Origin: Brachypterus glaber
Taxonomy: Eukaryota; Arthropoda; Insecta; Coleoptera; Kateretidae
Direction: 5' to 3'
Length of the DNA: 64,000 bases
NCBI GenBank assembly: GCA_958510825.1
Contig: OY294048.1
Location: forward strand, 20,043,589 to 20,107,588
How positions within the stretch are numbered: position 1 is the first letter of the stretch; each line of letters begins with the position of its first letter. The notes under the pieces were generated by a model. It saw nothing but the letters and a program-made list of their open reading frames with translations, was not told the origin of the DNA and ran no database searches. Positions 21,851-31,820 of the stretch are shown here, in pieces. The translations under genes and the position numbers were made by a program.

Positions 21851-23160
21851 CTGAAAACTAGGTTCGCCTACTCGTTGCATAATATACTATTACTTTTCGA
21901 GATAATTGGTTCAGAAACCAAACGGCGTGAAGCGAAGTTGAGTCTTCTTCTTCTTCTTCAAAGAATCGTGGCCTTTTCCTTTGAAATTTGGCCAGCTCGA
22001 TACAAATATATATTTGTACCCTATTTTTTCTTCCTGTAATCTAGGAATTCGGGTCACAACGAAGTGTCTGGGAATTCCCATCCCCGAAGTGCAAATTTCT
22101 TAACAAAAACTTATCTTTCACGTTGTACGTTTCAAATTAAATTCATCAACATTTTTTGCGATATTATTCAGTGTTTATGTTACCAATTTAAGTTTTGTTT
22201 TACTCTATGCTTTTGTATGCATATTATACTATGTTCATATCTTCAAATTAAATTTTATTAGCTTTATGTACTAATATTACTTTCTCCAAAACAGAAATTA
22301 TAAAAATTACAAACTTAAAGAAAAAAAACACAACAAAGCCTAGATAGTCTGTGACATAAATGTAAAAGTACTGTGAAAGTCCTGTGATAGTCGCAACAAA
22401 CACTCACTTAAAAACTAAATTACTTATCTAAACATGCCGGCTTCATTCCGAAGTTGACTCATGTAGTTAGTGCTAAAAATCTACCTTCTGCAAGTAATAG
22501 GAACAGGGATAACCCGATAGGGTAGAAGGAGAGGCGCCACTTCCCCCACCCACGCACGAGTGAAGAAAACCCACCGTCCAGCTGGGAAATAGTTTGAAAA
22601 ACTGAATGGCAGACTTGGGAAATTGGTAGAGGCGGAGACCTTTTTTTTATTTTTTTTTTGGTCAGTAAATCTATTAGTTGGGAAAATTAAAAAGTCAAAA
22701 ATTTTTATTTCAGGTGTAAAGCCTTTTTTTTTAGTCATTATCAAAATTTTCCATTAGGGGTAAACATTTTTCTGCAAGATCAAAAGTTGGGATTCCCAAA
22801 TTAATTAATATTCAGTTGGATAATTTTTGACCTGCCCCCCACTTCCGCCAAAAATCTCTTGCGTCACACTCTAAATTTGTCCGTCAATCTTTCAGTTGTA
22901 TTAATTAAAGCAAATTTACCATGTCAGAATGTGAATTTACAATATTTATTAAATTAACCTCAATATTACTCGGTTTAATTAAATCTCAGCTCTTTTCCTG
23001 TCGGTACAATAATTTAGCATTAACATTCATGCACGTGGTCTAGAAACCCAGCACTTTTACAATTACCATAATTATAGCTTACATTCTACAAAGATAGCAG
23101 TAAAATTTCCAAAATAAAAGTTCACATTTTTACAGTTAACAGTGAATTTACAGTACTGAT
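21851..23160. other. Non-coding stretch
   Basis: A (CTT)n run is at 21944-21960. A GC-richer island at 22480-22650 carries an 87-codon minus frame (22481-22744) with no recognisable domain. No gene supported. Confidence 0.35.
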
Positions 23161-23164
23161 TTAA

Positions 23165-23262
23165 ATTTATTATTTGTTTATTATTATTTATTTATTTATA
23201 CAGAGTCATGGAGAGTCCCAAATAAGCTTTTGGCTTGTGGTAGGGGCTCTCCATTAATTTTG
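23165..23262 (-). mobile_element. Retroposon 3' tail, copy 2 (hairpin plus TAAA/TAA tail)
   Basis: Same GGAGAG.CCC ... GGGGCTCTCC stem (23208-23253) as at 7777, followed on the minus strand by TAAATAAATAATAATAAACA. Confidence 0.65.
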
Positions 23263-24189
23263 AACATAAATTAAAAAGTAGTTTTGATAAAATGATCTTC
23301 GTTTACCATACTCCCATAAAATGGTATATTTTATCCAGTCAGGAAACTTTTTCTTAATGTTGTTAGTATAGTATTCATAATTCTTCTTTAAAATATATGT
23401 TTTATTCTAAGCTTCAATGCATTTTTCCAAAAATATAAGTGTTTTTTAATTTTACTAAAAATTATGACTGATTCATGTGACATTTTACCACTTTCTTTGC
23501 TGTGAAATTACCATATTTTCATTTACAGTGTACCCCTGGTTAGGAACAAAAATTAGTGCTGAGCTAGTGCAGAAAGGTACAACTTTCCAAAAGAAAAAGA
23601 ATGTTAATGGTCCTATATAGAAGTAATTTTTACTTGTAGTATTTTTTTTATTCTACAAATCTCATTTATAATTCTAATTATCATATTTTTATGATCCGAT
23701 TCAGTTTCAGCGATCCCAAAAACCTTTATTTGTCATTTCTTTTATATTTTAGAATTCTAATATTTAAGTATTGAAATGCACTTTTTTATTAAAGAATTAT
23801 GAAAATTTAATTAAAAGTTATTGCCACGTAATTTATTAATTTTAAAAATTTCACCCTGTAGATCGTGATCCTCAATAATAAATTCCATAATAAAGAACAT
23901 ATTCGGTAGGATCAAGCATCAATAAAATTAGAGGCGATGGGATGAAGAAATGAGAAACGACCTTTTCGGTTTCTCCTTTGTCTGCTTTCTGATCATCATT
24001 TTTGTGACTAGTTTGATAAAAGTCACCATCATTTCATATTGAAAAACCCTCTTCTTGCCTCTTAACGGTCGATTTTTCATAGTGAGTTGACGCCGCCGAA
24101 CGAACAGTGTCTGTCACCTAAGCAACACAAAGAAACATATTGTTTTAATGCGGAGTTTTGGGCTAAATGAGAAAAATATATTTTTGTTA
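23263..24189. other. Non-coding stretch
   Basis: AT-rich sequence with no supported gene or repeat structure. Confidence 0.35.
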
Positions 24190-24375
24190 AAAAAAAATCA
24201 AAATGATGAAAATAAATCATGAAATGATTTCTAGGTTTTATTTATTTATTTATTTTTCAATAATATTGAGTAAAAAATAAATAAATAACAATTCTTCAAA
24301 ACTCATTTTGTTATCGCAAATTTGGCAACAGCGCATCACTCAACACACCCAACTATTAGCGCGATGAGGGTTATT
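24190..24375 (+). repeat. Dispersed repeat, copy 2
   Basis: Partner of 19130-19425. It contains a (TTTA)n expansion after the shared GGTTTTATTTATT block. Confidence 0.6.
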
Positions 24376-24394
24376 CATTGTCACTTTTTACTTA

Positions 24395-25998
24395 AGGTAA
24401 AACACCCAATAGTTGACACTACCCCAACAGTTGACAGTTTTAAATAAAACAACCTAAAATAAGATTACATTACATTTATTAGGGCGAAATAAATAATAAA
24501 TGGGCACCTAGTACCATCCAGTCTTAGAATTTACAACTGAAGATTAAGTGATGAGTTGCGTTTTAATATGGCAAACAATTTTTTAGTTGAGTGTTTTTGT
24601 TCGCAATTTTTTTTAGTTTCTTAAGGCAAGTGCTAAGAAATTGGGTGTTTTTAATTTTCAGTATTTAGTGAATAATACGTATTTATGCATGCTAATCTTA
24701 ATTACAGGCTTTTATGGTTTCAAATCAAACTTTTTCCGATTATTTACAACTCAATAAGACAGTTTTAGCTTTTTACATAGGGGGTGTCAACCACTAGATT
24801 AAAAAATCAACAAATTTCAATAGTTGACAGCTAATTTTACGGCTCTTGTGGATCGTTTAAAATACTGTATTATACACCTCAGGGTGACCACAGGTTTTTT
24901 CAAATTAAGATTCCCTCATTTCTTCCTGATTCTTCCCTGATTTTTTCATGATGCTTTCCTGATTCTTCTCTGAACTCCCTGATAAAAATTAAAAATTTTC
25001 CCTGATTTTAGTACAGATCATAAACGTAGAGATACAAAAAAAAGTTTTTGAAGCCAATAGTCGTAAAAAATTTAAACATCCTGTTTTATTTATGAGTTAT
25101 GATTTTTTATTTTTTTCAACTTTTTTTCTGTAAAACTGATCGATGGAATGGTAGAACTCTATGAATAAAAACTTGTTTTAGTAATAGTTTATCGTGTACA
25201 CCACATCTATTTTTCAGTTTCCCTGATTTTTTACAGTTGATCAAATTACCTCACTTTTCCCTGATTTCCCTGTTTTCCCTGATCTGTGGACACCTGCACA
25301 TTTAATAAAGATCTAAATGTGGATGGGTGGTTTAAGATAAAATGAATGTTTTTTTTTTATAATTCCAACAAAAAAATAAAATATATCAAAGTATTTTAAC
25401 TAAAATGCTCATCTCTTATTTTTCGTATTTTGCAAAGAACTTTACTTCGGTTTTGTAAGTTATTGTACAATTCTGGTTAACCTCTAGTCGCATAGCATTT
25501 AGAGATAAGATAAGATTTAGAGCTTTAAAGTTGTCAGGAAATTTTTCGTCAACTATTGGTTAAAATACTGTCAACTATTGGTGCTTTGATATCCTTTTGT
25601 AAAACTTGATGAATTTAAATAAAAATATAACTTTACTGGCATTCTTTTTAATAAAAACAGTAATTTAGAAGTTACATTTTTAAAGCATTATGCTTTTAAA
25701 GTAATATTTCATTTCAAATAAAAGAAAAATATGTTATGTCGACTATAAGCGATGTTATATGTCAACTATTGGTAAATTACTTTATTACCCCTTTCAACTT
25801 AACAATTTTTACAGGGTCTACAAAAAAATTAAAAATATTTGTTTGTATTATCATATTCAAATATTTTGGTACTAATTTAAAAAGAAAACTAAACACATGT
25901 ATTCAATAAAATATAAAAAAAATATTAGATAAAATTTTAATTAAAAAACATTATAGAATTTTTCTTAGACTGTCAACTATTGGGGGTTTCGGTGAAAT
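24395..25998. mobile_element. Putative TIR element with mirror-image CCAATAGTTGAC repeats
   Basis: The left tip AACACCCAATAGTTGAC and the inverse of the right tip (GTCAACTATTGGGGGTTTCG) match. The 12-mer CCAATAGTTGAC or a close variant lies at 24406, 24424 and 24817, and its inverse GTCAACTATTGG at 25548, 25570, 25761 and 25972 (variant at 24785). Repeats point inward from both sides. No transposase frame is present. Another element (24884-25302) is nested inside. Confidence 0.6.
24884..25302. mobile_element. Nested element with TTCCCTGAT repeats
   Basis: The ends CAGGGTGACCACAGG and, inverted, CAGGTGTCCACAGATCAGGG are similar. Near both ends TTCCCTGAT-like units repeat four or more times. 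Similar bracketed repeats are common in insect genomes; the superfamily is not clear to me. Confidence 0.55.
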
Positions 25999-26759
25999 TT
26001 GCGAACACAAAAAATAGGACTAGTTTTGCACTAATTTTTCACTGAGGTACTAAGACTATTAAAATTTTAAATAAAATTATATGCGGAGAATGTTGTTTTA
26101 TTATCAAATAACTTAAATGCGGAAAAATGGTAAAATAATTATTAATTTTACGAATCTCCCTGATGACATGCGTTACGTGCGTACAGAGATATGGCGTTGT
26201 CAGAATTTAGTTTTGATTTAGAGCGTTTTGAAGAATCATTTGAAATGATCTCGCATTTGAAAAATAAAAATATTTTTGCACTGATTTTTGGTTTTATTAC
26301 TAAAACCTACTGTTTTGAATATAATTAGGTGCGGAAAATTATTTTTTTTTTTTTAATTTTTATAACGAAAAATTGTTAAAATACGAATTTTTGGTTGGTG
26401 TTTTTTTTTTAAATAGTTATGGTTTATGTTAACGTTGGTTTACGTTGGTTTTGTGCTGGTTTGGTTTTTTTTTATGGGGGACGTTTGTTTACGTTGGTTT
26501 TTTACACCTTAAATCACAAAAATCCTCAACATATGTAAGATCTGACAACGTTTATTAATTAACCTAAAATTGTTGAATTAAGATGCGGTTAAAAATCCCT
26601 AACTTTCTGTTAAAAATGCACTTTTTTTTAATTAATATTTCGACAATTTCTGAGTTATCTGCGATTACAAAAAAAACTAAAACTAAGTACTTTTTATTGT
26701 TTAAATATTTCATCAATCTATTTTCTAATCATCGTAGAGTGATATTGGTAGAATGACAG

Positions 26760-26783
26760 TTTCGGGCTACTGGCCCTCTTCAG
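26760..26783 (-). ncRNA. Hammerhead-ribozyme-like core
   Basis: The minus strand reads CTGAAGA, then GGGC-CAGTA-GCCC (perfect 4-bp stem II), then GAAAC. Core order and spacing fit the hammerhead consensus. Stems I and III are not obvious, so this is a candidate or remnant, most likely from a Penelope-like element. Confidence 0.4.
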
Positions 26784-26959
26784 TACCCAGCACAGAACAC
26801 CCACCAGAAGCCCAAGCCCCATGTTAAAGTTAGGCAACACATAATACCACGAATGGTATGTGTCGCCGCCCTATGAATGATATGCGAAAACTAAACATCA
26901 GCTGGCACATAATGGCGGCTTATTCAAATTAAAAATAATATTTTTATTTTTTTTTTTGG

Positions 26960-27019
26960 ACCATTACTTTGATTTAGGCATTCGACAAAATTGCCGAACG
27001 CCTAAATCAATATAATGGT
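26960..27019. repeat. Hairpin, 25-bp arms
   Basis: ACCATTACTTTGATTTAGGC..TTCG pairs with CGAACGCCTAAATCAATATA..TGGT around a 10-base loop. Confidence 0.7.
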
Positions 27020-27261
27020 TGTGTGGGTAATAAAAAAAAACAAGAAATTAATAAGTTATTTTTTTTTAACAAAATTGTAATATAACTATAATACAAACTC
27101 TATGTAAATACCTAAAAAAAAATATATAAGTATAAAGAAAAATATTTTATCAAACAGGTGCGTAGATATGGGGGGGTTAGAGGGGGTATTTACCCCCCAA
27201 GAGTCTATATTTTTTTGTTATTTTAAATAAAAAATTGAAAAATTAAAATAATGGGTGTTTT

Positions 27262-27730
27262 TTGTTTGGGTCGCCAAATTTTGTAAAAACGCCCAGGGAC
27301 AAAGCCTTTTTTTTCGGAGGTCGAGGGGTGTTGTTTTTGTTTTGGTAGGGGCGCCAACTTTTGTAGAAACGCTTTTTTCTTTTGGAGGGTGTTTTTGTTT
27401 TGTTTTGGTAGGGGCGCTAAGGGAACGTTCAAGTATTACGTAACGCTCCTATGGGGGGTGGGGTCATTTTGAAGTGTTACGCCCATTTTAATGGTATAGG
27501 AAAATAGCGTTACGGGGGGGGTCCAAAATGATTAAAATTTGCGTTACGTAATACTTGCACGTTTCCAAAGGTGGGCGTCAAATTTTGTAGAAACGCTCAG
27601 GGACAAAGATTTTTTTTCGGAGTGCTTTTTTTGTTTTGGTAGGGGCGTCAAATTTTGTAGAAACGCTCAGGGACAAAGCTTTTTTCTGAGGGTGTTTTTT
27701 TTTGTTTTGGTACGGGCGTCAAATTTTGAA
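27262..27730 (+). repeat. Minisatellite, about 80-bp unit, forward orientation
   Basis: Units contain GGGCGTCAAATTTTGTAGAA, ACGCTCAGGGACAAAG, TTTTTTCGGAGG and TTTTGTTTTGGTA. About five units are present, one split by the MITE at 27421-27566. Short frames here are by-products of the array. Confidence 0.75.
27421..27566. mobile_element. Palindromic MITE inserted in the minisatellite
   Basis: GGGAACGTTCAAGTATTACG and the inverse of CGTAATACTTGCACGTTTCC are its ends. This ACGTTCAAGTATTACGTAAC type of terminus is common in insect MITEs. Confidence 0.75.
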
Positions 27731-27930
27731 TGAAAAATTTTATTTTAGAAAGGAAAAAAAATTACATTTTTAATAGCTGGGCCCCATAGGCTAGAAATCT
27801 CACTAGCCTTGGGCTTCCCAGTCCGACACTGGAGGCTGACTACCCCCCCCCCCAAGAAAAAATCCCATCTACGCGCTTATTATCAAATAGGTACTTAATA
27901 ATTATAAACATAATGTTTACTCTAACATTT

Positions 27931-28108
27931 TTAGGGGCTATTCAAAAATTACGTCCCCACAATTTAGACAACTTTTGACCCCGTGTCAATTTGGCTTCTA
28001 CCCCCCGAAAAAATATCGCTACTAATACATCAAACCCCCCCACCCCACTTTTTGTTTTGTAACTTGACCTCTGACCCCATGGTGACCTAATTGTTGAATA
28101 GCCCCTAA
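27931..28108. mobile_element. Short MITE with TTAGGGGC ends
   Basis: TTAGGGGCTATTCAA and TTGAATAGCCCCTAA are perfect 15-bp inverted ends of a 178-bp non-coding element. Confidence 0.75.
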
Positions 28109-28164
28109 AGAAGTAGTTCTTAGTAGTAAAAAATATTATGAAAATAATTCAGCTGATATCCTGG

Positions 28165-28520
28165 GACAGGTCCGTAACTTGGCGCCCCTGTAAAACAAAA
28201 TTGGCGCTCCAAAAAAATACCAGGGGATCAGCGAAAAAAAATTGTCGCCCCAAAAATTAAAAAAGCTTTGTCCCTAGCGGTTTCTGCCAAACTTGGAGCC
28301 CCTGCAAAAAAAATGCTGCCCCAAAAATTACCTTTACGAAAAAAAAGTTTACCCCTGACGGTATCTACCGAACTTGGCGCCCCCTGCAAAAAAAATGGCG
28401 CCCCAAAAATTACCTTCAAGGAAAAAGGCTTTGTCCTTGACGGTTTTTACCAAACTTGGCGCCCCTGCAAAAGAAAATTGGGGCCCCAAAAAATACCAGG
28501 TGGGCTCAAACCAAGGCCGG
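28165..28520 (-). repeat. Related minisatellite in opposite orientation
   Basis: Units of about 85-90 bp with GCTTTGTCCCT, ACGGTTTCTACCAAACTTGG, CGCCCCTGCAAAA and GCGCCCCAAAAATTACC are the inverse of the 27262-27730 unit. Three to four units are present. Confidence 0.7.
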
Positions 28521-30770
28521 GGGGGCTGTCCTGGGATCCCATTAAGTTGAATTGTATCTTCCTTTATCCATCTTGTCTTATCTCCAACTTTTCCTAAAAA
28601 AACAAGAGGTGTTTAAATAATTGGACATGTGTGACTTTGTTACTAACAAATAGTTATTATTTCAGGGTGAGAATAATTTTTTTTAAAGAAATTATGCGCA
28701 TATCTAGGGCGCTTAGCGGGGCCTAAAATAATAAAAAATACTGCTGTTGACAAAAAAAACAGGGATGATATAAGGAGGTCTGTGTGGTTAACAAAGGTCA
28801 ATAGAGACCAGGTGTTGGGGGCTATGAACCCCGTACTGAACAAACAAAACTAAAAACTAAATAAAAGTGGGGCATTTTGGTATTGTATGTCAATTCTCTT
28901 ATACACTTGCTAGAGGCTGGCGGGAGAAATATTTTTTATGTCAATGTTCATGTTGAAACCAAATAGGGCCTGTTTGGCATATATAGTAATGATTTTATTT
29001 AAAAATACTCGTACTAACAAAAAACAAATACTAAATTGTGACCTTCCAATAAGAACAAATTTCATGACATAAATTAAAATTGTCAAGGGCATTCTAGTAG
29101 TAAATAATAAAACAATATTAAGCGATATTTATTAATGTATTTAAACAAATTCAGGTGTACTTACTTTTAATAGAAAAATCTATGACCCTTGTTTCTTCTA
29201 ACTTTTTGGTCTTATCAGCTATCAATCCAATCAAACATTCGTTTATTCATTCCATAGTACTGTAATTAGTTAAACATAATTGTTATTTTGCTTTATATTT
29301 ATAATTATTGCTAGCTTTTTTATTTTACTTACTTTTATTCACATGTTAAAGAATAGGCGCCAAAAGCAACAGTATTTATAGGTTATGTCAAACCACAGAA
29401 AAAACGTGACAGCAGCGCTTAAGTGCAGCTCTTTATGCCGCGTTTTGATAAACTGCGCATGCGCCGACCGTTTATCGATATATTATTAAAAAACATTTTT
29501 TTACAAAAAAAAACACCAAATAGACGCTAAAACTAACGTTAACGTAAACCAAGGTCCCCTCATTAGAAAAAAGAACACCAAAGAACAAAAAACCAAAACA
29601 AGTTCCGGCACGGAGAGCTGAAATTAGGCGCTTGTCTCGTGACGGTCCAAGGTTGGCGAGTAGAAGAGGTTAGCTCAACATACGTAAACTTTATTTTTTA
29701 ACAGAAAAAACATTATATTATAATAAACTACATGTTTAAAGACGATAAAAATGTAATAAATAATAACAATAAAAATAAAAACATATAAATAGTTAAATTC
29801 AACGAGGGGATTGAGGGGTGCGAGCCAACCTTGTTTTTTTATATGTCGAACATCACGAATTAAACACCCAGCGCCATCTAAGAATGGTATGCGAAACTAT
29901 TAATTCCTTGTTGCTAGGTCTGTAATACCAGATGATACCCCCTGGTACCCAGGGTCAACCTTGTACGCTGATTAAGTAAACATTCTTCGACTTTATTCGC
30001 GAAATAAATAATGTCATAAGATTGATGTACTCTTGAGCGCCATCTATTGCTAGATGTAGACAACCACTTATTTATTTTTGAAAATTCGTGTGTCCATTAA
30101 GTCCATTAAATAAAGGAGCTAAAAACTATGTTTCGGGTAATCTTAAGAGGTAAATTTTTGGAAAAGTAGGTATTTTTTATTTAGTTAAGTGTTCAAAATC
30201 ATATTATTTTACGCGTTTAGCCCAAAATCCGATACTTGTTACTTTAAATGGTCATGTAATGCTGGAAACGCAGAGACTTGCCCCCTCTACAAATACATAT
30301 GTAACGCTGTCCAAGGCTACCGCAAAAAATCTTTGTCCAACAGACTTTCCAAAGCTTTGCAAAGGCTTTTTCAATATTTTTTTCTATATTTTTCAAAAAA
30401 AAAAAAAAAACACAAAAAAAGAAAAAATTAAAAAATTGAATTTTTTTAAGACAATAATAAAACAAATAAAAATATTTAAAAAATTCTTTTTTAGCAAAAA
30501 TCGACAGCTGCTTTTTTTCTTCAAAAATAATGAAAAGCGTTACGCAACGCTTTATTTTTCGCCTCGTAACACATCGTAAGGCTAGAAACCCGCCTCCTAA
30601 GTGCGTTATGAATTTTTCTTCTAATATGGATTTAAAAAACAAAAATTACTAAACCGCGTTTAACTTTAAAAAAGTAAAACTAGGTGGATTTAAGCTAAAC
30701 AGTTTTAACTTTTAAAAAAGTAAAACTATGTGTACTTGTGATATGCACATGCACCTATTTTCCTAAAGAA
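28521..30770. other. Non-coding stretch with a promoter-like motif pair
   Basis: It holds the NRF1-like and DRE-like sites at 29455-29480, a GC-richer patch at 29600-29680, two GCGCCATCTA motifs (about 29871 and 30041) and a poly-A/poly-K patch at 30400-30500. Frames in the latter (30189-30642) are low-complexity. No exon is supported. Confidence 0.35.
29455..29480. promoter_or_regulatory. GCGCATGCGC next to TATCGATA
   Basis: GCGCATGCGC (29455-29464) is the perfect NRF1/Ewg palindrome and TATCGATA (29473-29480) the perfect DRE. Both are typical of insect housekeeping core promoters. No linked coding exon was recognised, and the pair could equally be inside a repeat. Confidence 0.3.
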
Positions 30771-30783
30771 AATAGTTAGAAGC

Positions 30784-31733
30784 CAAAAGAAAATGAAAAA
30801 AAAAGTCAAATAATAAATGTAAATTGCAATAAATGTACACGGGCTGATATTTTAAAGGGTAGTAGTGGATGGTAACAGAACACTCCTGTTAGTTTTTCTC
30901 CGTGTGATTTGCTTAAGGGATATCCGCTATCTTGAATTGTTGGGGGTGAGTTGCCTAATATGCACCTTATGATAAAAATGCATATAACCAATTTTGTTAA
31001 GAGGGAATTTTCCTACAATTTTTGTTTGGATCATTTTTTTAATATATTAATAACAATCGAGTTAATTTAAAAATAGCCATGTTGGAGGTGAAATTTTTTT
31101 TTCCATTTTTCAGCGAAATTATTCATCGGACGATAAAATCGGTTATGAGCAAACTTGTAGCCCTTGAAATTCTCTATATATTATAGATTATATTATAAAT
31201 ATTATATATTATATATTATAAATTTTCATAGATACTTTGTTACGGTTACAGAGGGTGCAACTCGACTTTCAGCGCCCACTGTAACCGTAACAAAATACTT
31301 TTTGAAATGAAAATACATAATGTATAAAACTTATAGAGGATTTAAAGAGCTACAAGTTTGCTCCTAACCACTTTTATCTTTCGATGAATAATTTGGCTGA
31401 AAAATCGAAAAAAACCCACTTCACCCCCAACATGGTAATTTTTGAATATCTATAACTCGATTGTTATTAATATATTTAAAAAAAAATAAACAAAAAATGT
31501 TGGAAATGTTCTCCTTAATAAAATCGGTTATATGTATTTTTATCGTAAGATGCATATTTAGCGAGATAACCGCCCTCCCCTAAAATTTAAGATAGCGGAC
31601 ACCCCTTACGCAAATCACCCGGTGAAAAGCTAACAGGAGTCTTCTGTTACTATTCACTCCTACCCTTTAAAATATCAGCCCGTGTACATTTATTGTAATT
31701 TAACATAGTTATTTATCGTTATTTGACTGGACT
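30784..31733. mobile_element. 0.95-kb palindromic element flanked by 12-bp direct repeats
   Basis: The arms, each about 420 bp, meet at a central TTACGGTTACAG ... CTGTAACCGTAA stem (31241-31291). Shared blocks include GTGTACATTTATTG.AATTTA, CTAACAGGAGT, TAAAATCGGTTAT and CTCGATTGTTATTAATATAT. ATAGTTAGAAGC lies outside both ends (30772-30783 and 31734-31745), consistent with a long target duplication. Non-coding. Confidence 0.75.
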
Positions 31734-31820
31734 ATAGTTAGAAGCAAAAAAAAATTAATTTGCAATTCACACACACACGTAGTTTTATTATGAAAGTATT
31801 AAAAGTAGAGTTGTTAGTCT

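Larger units (their letters stand above)
25999..27160. other. Non-coding stretch
   Basis: It contains repeats of TTACGTTGGTTTT (26430-26500), which partly mirror 29540-29560, the hammerhead-like core at 26760-26783, and the hairpin at 26960-27019. No gene. Confidence 0.4.
27163..27882. mobile_element. Element with GTGCGTAGAT ends and internal minisatellite
   Basis: Left GTGCGTAGATATGGGGGG and the inverse of CCCATCTACGCGC on the right form an imperfect TIR, each next to a C-rich block. Inside is an array of about 80-bp units (27262-27730). Confidence 0.5.

Noticed and set aside
27223..28597. Frames of 60-109 codons with repeated W-x-P-x-Q-type patterns
   Set aside because: They are read-through of the minisatellite units and differ in frame between units.
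30189..30642. Overlapping frames rich in Lys and Phe
   Set aside because: Low-complexity poly-A/poly-T, no domain.
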